Source: Channa striata
Lineage: Eukaryota > Chordata > Actinopteri > Anabantiformes > Channidae
Length of the DNA: 64,000 nucleotides
Assembly: GCA_033026295.1 (NCBI GenBank)
Contig: CM065179.1
Span: 18,035,275 to 18,099,274 of the forward strand
Reading direction: 5' to 3'
A model generated the notes under the pieces. It was not told where the DNA came from. It searched no databases and saw only the letters and a program-made list of their open reading frames with translations. Positions 14,145 through 27,500 of this stretch are shown piece after piece (position 1 is the stretch's first letter; every line of letters begins with the position of its first letter). Both the position numbers and the translations under genes were made by a program.

Positions 14145-16609
14145 TGAAGTGACAAACCACAAGGTGCAACTCATTAAATATAATTTACAATCCAATATCA
14201 ATCAGCTACACTAACCATCCTCGATCAAACAACAGCATATTAATAATGCACTGCTAAATAAACCTTCGGTATCTGGAATAAGGTGTTTGCACTGCACTTC
14301 CAGTCAGATGCTATTCTGGTTCTAATAGGTATTTTCCCACATGTAAACACACTTAGTGACTCACTCTGGAATACTTCCTCATGGCGAAAGCTTGCCAACA
14401 TGGGAGCCTGAACAGGATTTTCTGTCGGAATGGTGTTTTCCCTCCTCGCTGCTCATCATTTGCCGGCATCGGCCAGGAAACAGGTAGGCTAATACTTTAT
14501 CAACTGCTCGTCTACATAATCACTGAGATATTCAGATCCGCATGAGGGCTGGATGAGCAGATTAATAGTATTGACAAATTCTAATTAGCGTCATGCTGAA
14601 TCAAATGATTAATGTGAACAGTTGTTAAGGAGGCAGTGTGTGTCTAAATAGACCCAGGGGCTAGATAATGCAGTAATAGCCTATGACTCACACTAGCACT
14701 GCTTTAATGAGAAACGGAGGGAAAAAGACGGAGGGAGAGAAAGATGGAACGACAGAAAAGTAAGAAGAAGAGGAAAGAGAAAGAGAGAGAGAAGGTGGCA
14801 TCACAGCATTTCGTGTGGCTCTGCTGTTTTCTGCCTGCCTTCCTGCCTGGCTCCCCCCAGTGTTTTTACACCTCGAGTTTTAAGCAGCGATGGGATTAGT
14901 TTGTAGGATTGTTGGCTGGCATTGTGTGCTGAGAGGATAGGCAGTGAAATCCCTTTTTCAGCCACCACTACTTATCCTTGTCCCTGTGTTGTCTCTTTCA
15001 AACAGAAGCGCCTTGCTCTACATGCATGTAATCTAGGTGACACGAAAGAATGAAAAGGGAACTGAGTGTGTATGAAGGGAGTTAAAATGTGGCAGCTGAC
15101 AGGGAGAAGAATGGGGAGAGTTTCGGGGATGGAGTCGGGAGGAAAAGGGGCTGCGAGCGTGGCTTGGATGCGAGCTGACGTTCTGGTTCACAGGTAGCCC
15201 CCTCTTCTTTGGCTCATTTAAAAGTGGGGTACAGGCCCACATTTGTCTGACATCAGCATGTGAATAATTCATCCTCAACTTCATGTCTGAATTATTGATG
15301 TCTTAAAGAATACAGAAACAGGCAGCAGAAAACAGCAGGCATGATGCAAGATGGAGAAAAGTATTATGATTTCGTCATTATTTACAGTTGAATTCCAAAA
15401 TAAATTATTCACTAAATGAAAAATGTGACATTTAATCAGATAAAAAAAAAAAAGATTACTGGCATGAAAATAAAACTTGGTTTAATACATTTTTTGGATA
15501 TCCAGATTTCACAAATTTTAACATTTCAAACTATATTATTGAAATGAAATATGAACAGAGACCACCATTGGATGTGTTTATATAGAATTGTGTAGAGAAT
15601 AAATCCTAGAGGGTTGTGACTTTTTCTCTAATCCGAAATCAGGTTGACATTTGTGGCTGGAAATGTTTTTGCAGCTTTTGGATTCCAATAAAATTAGCGA
15701 CGTATAACAGGATGAATTTCCTTCACTGACTTTTTATCTTGTGCTATCTCCATCAGGTCAAAACTTTAAATTTGACCTTTGGTTTATGAGCAAATACCTG
15801 CATATCTGTGAGAAGTAGCATGGGCTTATGATGGGGAACATGATAAATCTGTTCAATACTGTGTAGCAAAATTGTCATGGTGAGAATGGTGATATGCTCC
15901 TGATTTTAAAAATCTGCTGCTATAATATTATAATTTTTGTTATTTGAATTTAGTTGATTTTTATGTAACCAGCTACCCTCCTACTGAGCTGAACAACCTC
16001 TTCCACAAGAGTGACCCAGTCAAAATAATGTAGCTTTCCAACTTGTTCTACTTTCTATTCCCTCTGCAGATCGTGTCAGGTGGCTGAAGCATATATGCTG
16101 CGACCTGTGAGCTGAGATTTTCATTGCTAGATCAGCTAAAAACTTCATCCAGGGAAAGTCAAACATTTTCCCCAAATATTTCATACAGACTTGCTTTTAA
16201 CTGTGAGTGCACTTTACAACTGTGAACGCAGCATCAAAGCCCACTTACAATTGTATTGAGAAGTTGCGACGTGAAAATGTGGAGTATCTCTCCGAGCTTG
16301 ATGGATGAATAAATGGATGGATTGATGGTTAACTGGTGGCTGATAAATGGATGACTGGAATCTACTAAAAGCAGTAATTCACATTACAGAATGGAACAAC
16401 AAGACGTCCCATTTCTCCCTCAATGCCTTTTGTTTACTTTTGTTACCCTCCTCCTGCAGCATCCAGAACTGTACGTGTGTGTGCTTACACGCGTCTTTCT
16501 GTGGGTGTTACTGCGCATATGTGTGTGTGTATACGGTGTGTATGTGCTGTGCTGCCTGCTCAGGGAGGCACAAGGCCCAGACACTTGGAATCATTTAGTG
16601 AGAATTTCG

Positions 16610-16925
16610 AGTGTGGGAGGAGAGGAATGTGCGCCCAGATAAAAGAAAGAAAAGTGAAAGAAAAACAGAGCAAAGAGAGGGGGTGGAGAGTGCGAGAGAT
16701 AGACAGAGATATACAGTAGACAGAGAGAGGGCAGGCTGGGAGAGTGTGGCAGGTGAGGAAGAGGTGGAGGCAAGATAAGGGGGATGTGCCACCGGAGAGA
16801 GAAACATTTGGAGTGGAGGAAGAAAAGCTCAAGTCGAAGACGGGGGTGAAAATGAGGGCACGGTTGAGGGAAACAAAACGGAGAAAGGGAGGCAGAGCGC
16901 AACAGACAGAGATCTGGAGCCAGTG
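16610..16925. repeat. Long purine-rich (GA) tract
   Basis: Over 300 bases in which the plus strand is strongly biased to G and A, with few interruptions. Open frames on both strands here (Arg/Glu/Lys-rich or Ser/Leu/Pro-rich) are products of composition, not genes. Confidence 0.8.
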
Positions 16926-17559
16926 ACAGACAGTGGGAGCAGCAGAGAAAGAATAGAAGAAAAAAGCATTGGAAAAAAGTACAAGCTGCCCACTCCTTAC
17001 CTACTGTTCTCCATTAAGCTGATTTTTTCAAATGGCTCTTGCAGGTCTCGCTTAGGGGGAACATCTATTCCTATCACAATGCTGCCCACACACACCTCGC
17101 AGTGACAGGCAGAGCGGGAGGGGGGGCACACGTGTAAATGAATGAAGATTTTAAAAAAAAGAATAGTGGAAAAGAGAACGGAGGGGAGACGTCCATAGGA
17201 GATTGTGTGACTGAAGGTACAAGACAAAACTTCAGCATGTTATTTTGTTAATACGTCAATAACAGATATGGATGCTGGCAGCTTGTTTTTTTTTTTTACT
17301 CCAGATGTGAAAAAAACAATTTCCACAGCACTTTTTGGTGGCGCACCACTTTTTGTCTACTAGTTCTTTTTGAATATCCATGTACACAAACTGTTGTAAC
17401 CTCTTTTCCTCTTTGCTGTATATCTGTCTTTATTTTTTCGCTGTTCATAAATATAGCCTCCCACATTCCCTCCTCGTGCTTCCGGCCTCTCTTCCCTGAT
17501 CTGTGCCAAACCTAACAGCCTTGTTTGAGCATCCCTCACCGATGTGTGTGTGCGTGTGA

Positions 17560-17560
17560 T

Positions 17561-17602
<42 letters not shown>
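17560..17602. repeat. (GA)n microsatellite
   Basis: About 21 AG units with one AA interruption. Confidence 0.95.
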
Positions 17603-18279
17603 CCAATGTGTATCTGTAGGTGTGTGTTTGGGTGTTTGTTAGTGTGTGTCTGCAGGAGAGCCAGACAATTCCCATGGAATACAAATGACTTTCCATCATT
17701 TCTGAGGGAGTTCGGACTGCTTGTGGCAGCCTGGAGGACGGATGCTAAAATGTAGCTCTAAATTGTCAGCTGGTCACAATTGTAGACACTGAAAGTAAAC
17801 TCGATTATAATTTCTTTCGCCACAAAAGAAAAGGCCAGTTCATAGGAAAAGCTTTTCTTCAAGGGTTTGATGAAAAGTGTCTATCCATGCAGATCTGCAG
17901 TTGGCCTTGTGACCCGGCTGATGAGCTATGTAGTTTATTTGAAAGGAGCATACGCAGAAAACAACACCAAATCAGCAACCATTGTTCAGTTATCGACAAG
18001 CGGCAGTCCCTTGCTATCTTTCTGCCTGCAGGTCAGGATGATTGCCATCTAAAATCAATCCCAGGGAGTAACATGCATCTGTAAAGCCATTCCTCCTTCT
18101 TCAAGGGAATAATATGCGCAGGCTATGGATTCAAAAATTTAATGACGAATCAGAGTTCAATTGATAGATGTGGGGCGCTATTGACCAGGCGGGGTCAGAG
18201 AATGAACTGGGCCAACCTGACCTTCGTGGCTCCTGGCAACAAGGCGGGCACATTCAATCTCACTTGACCCACTCAGCTT

Positions 18280-18292
18280 TGACCTTTGACCC
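18280..18292. promoter_or_regulatory. DR1-type nuclear receptor half-site pair
   Basis: TGACCTTTGACCC is the reverse complement of GGGTCAAAGGTCA, two AGGTCA-like half-sites spaced by one base (HNF4, RXR-PPAR or COUP-TF consensus). It lies in a GC-richer 18.17-18.45 kb stretch without microsatellite content. Unlike the 49-kb and 55-kb examples it is not in a recognised repeat. Confidence 0.3.
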
Positions 18293-21200
18293 CTGGCAAT
18301 GCCGCCCCTGTGTGAACTCTCACCTCCAGGGATCAATAGCTCTTGACCATTGCTTCAGGGCTTTGGGCAGAGTGCTGAGGGCAATAGAGGGACTGCAGAG
18401 AACAGTGGAAGTGGGGCAAAGACTGGTAAGCAGCTGACCTCGGAGGGCAGGGCCGCCGACCAGTGATGATGTGGGTGATTTATATTGAAATTGGATCTGA
18501 TGAGGGACATATAGAGCTAAGGCAATTTAGAACACATCAGAGCAACTAAGTCCTTTTCGCCTCAAAACAGTCAAACAAAAATGGTGAAATTTCAAATGCA
18601 GACTTCAAAACCCCCAACTAGCAATTTCAGTGCAGGGAGAAGAATCCTTTCAAGCTCTCCCAGTCTATTCATGTCATACATGGATACCTCTCTCTTAAAC
18701 TTCAAACTAGGTTTCCACATTTTGATCCTTAGTTATTGTGGTTTTGTTGTGTACTTTAAAGAGTCAGATCACTAATCCTCTTATGCCAGAATGGTGTAGC
18801 TGCATCGCATCTGAAAGTTGAGCTGCCCTGCATTCTAATCAGCAAGGTAACATTCTTTGATCTCCTGTTGGAAAAGCTCTTTCAGTTTCTGCTTTTGAGA
18901 TGATACTGAGCAGGATAGTGGCTTTAAGGTCTGAAATCATTCTAGCATTTGCTTTTGCCATCGCCACAAACTGTGGTATTAGACTCCAGCCTTTTCTACC
19001 CTTATTCCCATGTGACATTTTCCAGCTTCATTCTAATTTTAGGCTTGAACCTCTGGATTTTAAAGCACACAAGATCAGGCGGGCAAAACACACACACTAA
19101 CAAACACACAGTAGGTCTCAGTGGGTGTCAGAGAGATGTGCTGAGGGTGTTATAACAGCAGTGAGTCATCGGCAGCACAACAGACAGAAGAGAGAGCTGA
19201 ATGTATTTTGGTCTCTGAATACACTGTGTCCCTGTAAGTGTCCTGGACAATGTACAGTAAGAAGTCATCAAAGTTCCTGCATGTGACACAGTGCACACAA
19301 TCGAGTGTTTGTTGGAAGTATGTGTGAGAATACATATGACACATGTCTCATATTTGCATTTCAGCTACTTTCAGTAGAACTATAACTAAATAAAAGCCCA
19401 TTTTGGTGACTTCATGGCTCAGAGAGGGAAAGTACTTTTAACATTCTAATTGCATGATTGTGGGGTAGAAATATATAAAAAAAATGGGTCAGCCAGCTGC
19501 TGCCTTATTTATTGAATTGATCAATGGGTAGAAACATAGCAACCGTCCAAGATCACAGTGAACTCTGAGGTGCCATCAAAACCGCTTTGAGTTTTGGCTT
19601 GGCTTGCATCACACATACACCATGAGACAAACACACCCACTCATGCGGTTGACATATATAATAAGAACTGTTCATAACATGAAGGACAGTTCGAGATCTG
19701 TGCCTAACACAGGACATGTGAGTGTCGTCACACCCCACTCAGACATGTGGTTACAGTCACACAGTCTCTTTTCACAGAAAAATGGATCAGTAAAACGTTT
19801 TACACACATGAGCAACAATCTAAAAATACATAGATTCTTGTAACTTCTAAAAGGCAAATGTTCCCTGAGTGTTTAATTCAAAATGTTGCTTCTAACATCA
19901 ATAGTTGATGCCCTCAAAAACTGGAATTGTGTTTTTTGACATCCGGCGTCCGTGCCGCAGAGGTTCGGTGGCCGTGGCTGTGGAAGGCAGAGGGTCACTG
20001 GCTGCCTGTGTCGTGAACGTGCACATCTCTGTGGAGCTGCCATCGCATTTCACAGTTCTTTCATTTGAAGCTTCTCACGTTGCAGAGCACGAAGCTTACA
20101 ACACCTTGCTTCAATGCTTAAAATAGATTCCAAATTACGCAGCAGATGCTTTTCTTTCATCGTGTCTATGGATTGAAAAATTCTAATAGTTTCTAGCGCT
20201 TCAAGAAATCTGTAACAATTGATCTTTTTCTTATGGAAAGTAAACTTTACTCCACAAAAATCCTATCAAAACCATGTTCTACAAAGCAGTCATTTGACTG
20301 CAAGAGCCAAGATTCAATGTGAGAGACAGGTGCTCCAGTCTGGCTCTAAGCTTATTCAACCTAGAATGTTCCTGGTACAAGAATATAACCCTCTGTGTGT
20401 GGGTGTGTATGTGTGAGTGTTTGTCCAAGTGAGCCTGTGTGTCTGTTTGTTCTCTCATTTCCCATTTCTCATATCTCATGTCTGTGGTTTCACAGACAGC
20501 AGGGCCCATCTCACGAGAGCTGAGGCATGACTCAGACCTACGCAGACTTGTGGCTGGCGGCTGTGACTCAGAAAGGAAGAGAAAGGAGGGGAGGCGGGGG
20601 GGAGGAAAAAAGAGGGATAGGGAAAGGGAGTTAAGGGGAGAGCAGCAGAAACAGAGAGAAGTGGAGGGCGTCAGAGATGGGATGTCTTCTCCCCCCTCAC
20701 CCAGGGATGCAGAGATGAACAGCTGGCCATGAATACATGGCAGCATCACTCAATACACACAGTGTAAACACATGCCCCTGATACACGCACGCAGACACAC
20801 AGGAGGAGCTCAAAATAGCAAAACAGAGGCCTTCCACAACATCTGCTAATTATCTGGCAGAAAGCAGGCCTGGGCCCAGGATCAGAGTAGTCCCAGCTGT
20901 GGGCCTGGACTGGAGGATGGCACTGATAGAAAGAGAGAGAGAGAGGGAGAAAAGGCTCGGCGAGAAAACTGTCAATAACAGACAAAGGGTTTTACAACAA
21001 GAAAACTGGCTCCCAGCGCGACAGGCGCATAGATCAGTCTGTCATAAACACATAGATTTATTTTATCCATATGTGCCGCGGAGAAACAACCAGGGCCCCA
21101 GCCTTCCAAAAGCATTGGCAGGAATCACAATATCCTTGACAGTCAGTCAGTTTGCCCACCTTCCCTCAATCTTCATCCCTCTCTCCCTCCCTTTGGTCTT

Positions 21201-21980
21201 CCATGCGCTCAGAAAAAAGAAAGGCAAACTCATTTCCATACAAATGGAGTAAGAGCCTGCAGCCCAGAGACCCAGCGGAATTGCAAATATTTCATCTTTG
21301 CCTGGGAGCCTCATGCTATTACTCCTCTGCTATTATCCCCTCTCTTTCATTCTTTCCTCTTCTTTTACTTTCTCTCTACTCTCCGCTCTCCAACTAACTC
21401 ACCTCTGCTACCCACCCATGCTTGCGCTGACCCTCCGTACATCTATCTGTCACTTAAAATCAGCCATGTAACAGAAAAACATCCTCCCACCATTTTGCAC
21501 AGCGTTACAGCCATTCACTACTTCTTCTGTGCGGTCAAAAATAACTTTACTACAAATCGAGACTCGCTTTAAGCCTCTGTGCACTTCACGCTGCCCTTCT
21601 GTTCCAACTTCTTCTTTCTTTCTTCTCTTGCAACATCCCACCATACTTGCCTCCTTCGTAGCATCTGCCCAGTGCCCACATTCTTCGACACACATGGTGT
21701 CCAGCAGCTGCCAGGTCAGGATAGGTGATGGTGCACAGATTGCCTGGCGCTGGCCTCCTACCCGGCGAGCTGCCAGTTGTGGACACACAGGCAGCAGGGT
21801 GCCGCTGCAGAGGGGAGAGAATTCCACAAACTTTGCGGAGCAGAGCGCGCCGGATGCACGCTTTAATTCTTAATTACCGATCAAAATTGGCGAAAAGCAT
21901 GTGAAGACGAACCATCACGCATTAATCCATACATTGATGGTAACTGCCCAACGAGCATGGGATAGGAACTCTTCAATTAA

Positions 21981-22000
21981 CAAATTTAAATTTAAATTTG
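21981..22000. repeat. 20-base perfect AT-rich palindrome
   Basis: CAAATTTAAATTTAAATTTG is its own reverse complement, with no central spacer. It is also a short AAATTT tandem. Confidence 0.9.
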
Positions 22001-22373
22001 ACATTTAAGCTACGGTGGAGATATTGACGGGGGCAGTGGAGCTACAAATCTCAGAAGCACTTAGTATTCCTTTTCTATTGCAGCCTGCCAAATTTCCGTC
22101 CAGCATACAAAACTTTTACCGACTGTCTACTATTTTCTGCTTGTTCTACATTTTCTTCTCAGGAGAAAGCCCCTGGCCAGGAGATGGGGAGTCCTTTACA
22201 CGGCTAATTTTACTAGTATACAAAGGAGAGCAGAGGGAGGACATGCCAGGTCCCAGATGGACAGTGTGTAATGTTGTTAGCTATAGTTAGACAATTTAGT
22301 CACACTGCTAGCAGCTCTGAGTGCATGAGCTAATTCTCTCTTTCTGCGTCTCTCTTCCCCTCGTATTTCTCTG

Positions 22374-22388
22374 ACACACACACACATG

Positions 22389-22417
<29 letters not shown>
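22374..22417. repeat. (CA)n microsatellite
   Basis: About 21 CA units with one ATG interruption. Confidence 0.95.
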
Positions 22418-22419
<2 letters not shown>

Positions 22420-24094
22420 CCACGCAGGCCAGAGAGGATGGCAGGAGTGCCAGGAGGTGAAAGACAGAGAGACATGTGTGAGTGCGGATGCAGGCGGAGG
22501 TGGTGAAGCTGCAGCTGCAGACCAGTGTGCGTTCAGGAGGTTACACAGGGCCTCCTCACTCAGGAACTTCGAGTTTTCCAAAAGAGAAAAGCATCAAAAT
22601 TGAATGAAGATATTAATAATTCAGCGCAAGATTTCTGCAAGAAAACAGGTTTTGTGAAACGATAAAGCAAAAATCAATGCTGCCTCTCCTCCCTTGCTCC
22701 ATTTGTCTCTTTCACTCCCCATTTCTTCACGCATGTGTGGAGGAGAAAGGAGGAGGGGGTGGAGAGGATCAGCGTATGTGGCTGCATGCCTCTTTGTCTG
22801 CGCCCCATGTGTGGGAGCTTCTGTTGGTGTGCTTCTGCCTGTGTTCTAGCAGGGTGGACATCAGCTCCGTGCCCGGCAGCCTGTGCCGTTACTCAGTCAA
22901 TCCCCTGGAGGCATGAGTGCTGCTTCAGCCTCGGCACCTCCAGACTGGGTCAGAGGAGAGGAGACACCACGCGGAGGGAGGTGCAAATCTCAGCGGGGCT
23001 GAAGGAAAAACAGGCGCACAAGCACAAACACATGCAAGCATACACCCATCTGAGCACAGGCACTTAACAAAAGCCCTCGCTGTGCGACAAACAGGCTGCT
23101 CATGCCGTTGAACAAAGCCACTCCATTGACGTGGTCGCGTGTCCATTGTGAGGCCGATGTGTTGAGTCAACCAGCGTACAGCATGAGCTAATTATCACCT
23201 CTGTATGAAGCCGTCTGGATAGGAGCAGGTACACACCCAGTGCGTGCACGCGTGCGTGTCCGAGTGTGTGCGTTTTGTGTGAGAATGTCAGGCGCTCCAC
23301 TGTGTCTCCGCTTGTTGTTGTCGTCTTTTTTAATGTGTCTCCAGAACACCAACCTGTCTTACGTCACCACCTCTCCCATTTAACCCACAGAGACTCCAAT
23401 GCAAAAGTAATAGTGCGTTCTGTCATCTCTCTCTTCATCTGTGCTCAGTGGCCTCGTGGATGGCTTGTCAAATTTTCTCTGCAGTCATTTTAAGTTGGGG
23501 AGTTTGTGACATGACTGTGTGGGCAGGGTAGTTTACTAATGTTTTTAGAAACACTTGACTCGCAGGGTTAGTTGGTTGAGACATTTTTGGCTCTGACTTG
23601 TTGAGGAGGAGGAAATATAAATCAGACAAATTGGAGAAGGGTGGTTTGTTAGGTTGTTTCCTACATAAAATGCATTTTCCATTTGAGAATTACAGAAATG
23701 AGACACAACAGCATTAAGACATAAAATGCAACACAAACCACGAACGCAGCATATTTGTAGGAAAATTAAAGTGGTGAGTAATTGCTCAGTGTGCACAAGA
23801 TGTGTGGATTCAGCTTTAACATTTAGCATTTTTAGAGCCTGGATTAGTCTCAATTTTTCCTACTGCCTAAAAAAGAGGAAGGTCATCAGTGTTGAAATAC
23901 TTGGGAGACATATCAATCAAAACTCATTTTCTTCTTCTGCATTTACTCGCTTTCATTTGTAAAGTACTGTGATACAAAGGCCTTTGTGGACATTTATTGT
24001 CCCGATTCACAATGTTGCGTGACTGGAAATGATTGCACCTCTTTGATGGACTTGAAACTCTCAATCTATTCATAAAAGAGGTGACAAAAGTACA

Positions 24095-24535
24095 CAATAA
24101 ACGCTCTGCACTTATATATACTCTTGTAAAAGTGTTGAAGTATCACTTCAAATTCCTTACTCAAGTAAAGGTACATTCTTTCATTCTAAAATTTACTGAA
24201 AAAAAAAACTATTCCATTATGAAAACTATGTGTTTTAAACAATTTCATGCTGTTGACATCAATATAAAAGTCTAGCCTATGTTCCGTGAAAAACTCTTAA
24301 AGAAAAGTGAATTAACTATATGAAAAAACACAGCTGGTCAGGTTTGAGCAACAATTCATGTTTGGAAACATGTTTAATCCATAAAGATACATCACAATTT
24401 ATTAGTTAGATAGAGCAGGTGTTACAAAAATGTCTTGGAGTAAAAGTACAGCATTTGTCAGTATTTGAAAAGTCAATACTCCAGTAAAGTACAAGTACTG
24501 CAAAGTACTTGAGTAAATGTAGTTACACACATTCG
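24095..24535. repeat. GTACTTTACT-type interspersed fish repeat (degenerate)
   Basis: Position 24160 carries ACTCAAGTAAAGGTACATT, and 24479-24530 carries AGTAAAGTACAAGTACTGCAAAG and TACTTGAGTAAATGTAGTTAC. This word set is a hallmark of a very abundant teleost repeat, which I recall as a hAT-type non-autonomous element (class uncertain). No coding sequence. Confidence 0.5.
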
Positions 24536-27500
24536 CAGAGTTAAAAAAAAGTCTGTAACATCTACAGAAAATTCCGATTTGGGGTCAAATTTCAACATTT
24601 CAGCTGCTATGACAATGTTTTCTTTTTCGGTCTGGTCCCTGTGTCTGACTATGCTCCATAGCAACAGCAGCTAAAGCTTATTGTCACATTTTAGTGCCAT
24701 CCACGATGGCAAGTTGTGAACCAAACACGATTTCAAGCAAGTAAAAAATTTAAAATAAAACAGATGTGAATTAAAGAGATGAAAAACAGCAGCAGCTTCT
24801 CTTACTTCACACTACCGTTTACAGATAAAAGAACAAAACAAAAGCTTATCTTTGAATCCACCATGAATAAGGAACGTACTTTATGGTGACAGATGAAGGG
24901 TTGTTTTCCATTTACATCCTCATACATGGTGGCAGTTGTCCTTATTTGGTGGAACACATCCTCCATGGGGAGATATGAAGCAGCGCCGACTAACTTCCTG
25001 TGATTGCAGAGGACAAACGATGGGGCCTGGTGTGTTTGTGTGTGGGTGGCACATCTGGCACTGGAAGCTAATAATCTGTATGCGTGTGTGTGCGTGTATG
25101 TGTTCGTACCTTTTTCTGTGTGCCCTTAGGTGCGTGTATCTACTGTGTATATTCACGTTATACATTTGTGTATTACATATATTAGTATATTTGTGCTCTC
25201 TGATGTATGTGTGAAGGTTCCCACGCATGAAAGTTTGTGAGTGTATATATGTGTACATTTGTTCCAAGTGTGTGTCTGGCGTGTTGTGAGAGATGGAGGA
25301 GGTTCTGCTCCTCTGACACTGCCACTGTGTCATGCAGACATATCCAGAGTAGAAGAAATCATTACACTATGTTCTCTGTAATAAATTAGTGGGTTGAGGT
25401 AACCCAAGGCAAGGTAATACAAGGTTAATAATGCACTGTTATTCCCCACTGGCAGAAATAAACAATCTCCTCTGTTTATTTGCCTTTGCAACACTCCCAC
25501 GAGAAGCCAGAAACAGCAGGACAGAGGCGTGGAAAGAGGGAAATGGAGGAAAAAAGATAGCAGGATGAGAGTGAGAAAGATAGATGACAAATAGATGATG
25601 CTCCATTCCCACTCTGACACCCACCTACCCCTCCTGCCGTGTCCTTCGTTTTGCTGCAGAGAAAAATTAAAACAGGTCGACCCACGTTTTTTTTCCCCCC
25701 TCTTTTACTGTCGTCCCTTTTTCCTTCCTCCACATCGGCCCGTCTCTTTCTGTTTATCTGTCTTCCTTTCTCTCTCTTCCTCCCACTCTCCTGGTCATTG
25801 GATGGGTCAGGATGGGAGTCACGACAGGCTCTGGGATGAACCCCCCACTAGCTGTCATTCATCACATCCCACAATTGACAGCAGCCTCTACCCACTCACA
25901 CTTTCACCTCTGCATTTCTCATGGAAGATAATGTGTTGCGTGAAGCGGTGGTATAGAAAAACGCCTATTTGTTAAAGGCTATTGAAATAACTCGTCATAT
26001 CGTCACCGTAACACATTGTCTCTGTGTATGAATAATATTCTACACTAGAATAAAAGCTACGGCCAGTTTCTCTGTGACGCTATGTGCATCTTGTGATTAA
26101 GCCTCAGCCAGAGTGAAAATAAAATGGATTTAAACCATCACATGTAAGAAGCTGTTGAAAGTTAAAAAAAAAAGAAGCATAAATTAGTGCCGAGTGTATT
26201 TGTTCACAGCATTCGTTTGTCTTGTGTGTGTGAACATGAGAGTACAGCTTTAACCAGGTAATTGTGTGTGTTAGGTAATCTCCTTGGTAACCATGTGGAA
26301 CTGAGATATATCTTGACCGCAACACCTGTGTCTATGCAATTGCGTGAGTGTGTGTAACCTTTTTCAACCTACAGTTCTTTATTAGAAACCTGGCTATTGT
26401 TGTTTGTAACAACAGGAGGGTGAGGAGGATCTGCTGAGACACACTCACCAAATTCCTGCTATGGAAAGAAAGAAAGAAAGAAGGATTCACAGTCTGTGCT
26501 AGGCTGTGAAAATTCACTGCATTTCATGACTTCTCTGGGCAAAGTGTGTGTCTTCGTGATCATGTAGCAACACAACGAGTAGAGAGAGGACATGGATAAC
26601 AACCGTGTCACATTCTATTACCAGAGATGGTGTTTCTTCTTCGTGACAGTTTTCCCCACGGTGACATTCAGGCCCCCACAACCATCATCAGATGATCTCA
26701 CTGGTGTTACTCACACATCGCCACAAACACACACACTCTCACCTGCCCAGTCATGACCTCAATGTTCTTCCTGAATAGGCGATTCTTCGAATTATGCTTA
26801 CTTTAAAGCGAAAGCTCGTATGCATGAGGAGCCCACACATCAATGTTAACACACGGATGTACCCACACACATGCAAAAACTGCAGCCGAAAGGTGAACGG
26901 CACTGATCATTGCACATGCAACCCCTGTCACCTGCACAGTGAAACAGGACTGATAATGCAGGAGTAGGAGGTAGAGGCTAGAGAGACAGAGCAGAGTGAG
27001 CAGCAGTGCGAGAGTCAGATAGGAAGTGAAGTAGCTAAAAACAGAGCTCACATGCGAGGCGAGCTTGTCAGAAGAACTACTAAAACCCACCGCAGGGACT
27101 CACTAAGTAGGTCACCCAGGACCTTTGGGTGTCTGGGAGAGTGCTGCACTTTTCAAAGAGAGGCCAACTTCTCGCCATTAAGGTAGACTGAAGGAGTTTG
27201 GGATCTATCGTGTCCACCTTAATCTCCACCAGGGGAATGCTCATTATGCCTTATGTAGCGCCATGATCATTTTTTAGTATTTCCATTTCCCTAGGTAAAC
27301 ACTTATTTTCACCCCAGGCCGGCCCCTCTTTAGTGCCGTGCGTGCATCACTGAAATGAGGTTGACGTTTCCCCATTGATTGCTTTCAAAGGACTACTTCT
27401 GCCTGTGCCGCGTAAAATCCATTAGATTGTTTCTCTTACGGCGAATTCAAACTGAAATAAGACGCATCAGTGAGAATGTATATTAAGCTGCATTAAGATT

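Larger units (their letters stand above)
9149..16609. other. Non-coding stretch, no gene seen (9.1-16.6 kb)
   Basis: Mostly unique sequence. It contains a (GTCT)n run at 13028-13045, a purine-rich run at 13310-13410, G-runs at 11634 and 14061, and degenerate GGATGGATGAATAAAT-type repeats at 16298-16352. The 14.5-14.65 kb stretch is rich in TAAT-core words (homeodomain-like), as in conserved enhancers, but conservation cannot be judged from one sequence. Confidence 0.5.
17603..24094. other. Non-coding stretch, no gene seen (17.6-24.1 kb)
   Basis: Unique sequence with a purine-rich run at 20570-20670, a C/T-rich run at 21320-21400, and the DR1 site and palindrome listed separately. Open frames of 80-156 codons are compositional or lack any domain. 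Confidence 0.5.

Noticed and set aside
14418..14484. Exon-like stretch between CTGAACAG and GTAGGC
   Set aside because: The acceptor lacks a pyrimidine tract, and the peptide has no recognisable character.
16391..16832. Overlapping frames on both strands around the 16.6-kb purine tract
   Set aside because: Several frames open on both strands at once, as expected from a GA tract lacking stop-forming words on either strand.
20279..20749. 156-codon minus-strand frame
   Set aside because: Ser/Leu/Pro-rich across a purine-rich run, and an opposite-strand frame overlaps it. No domain seen.
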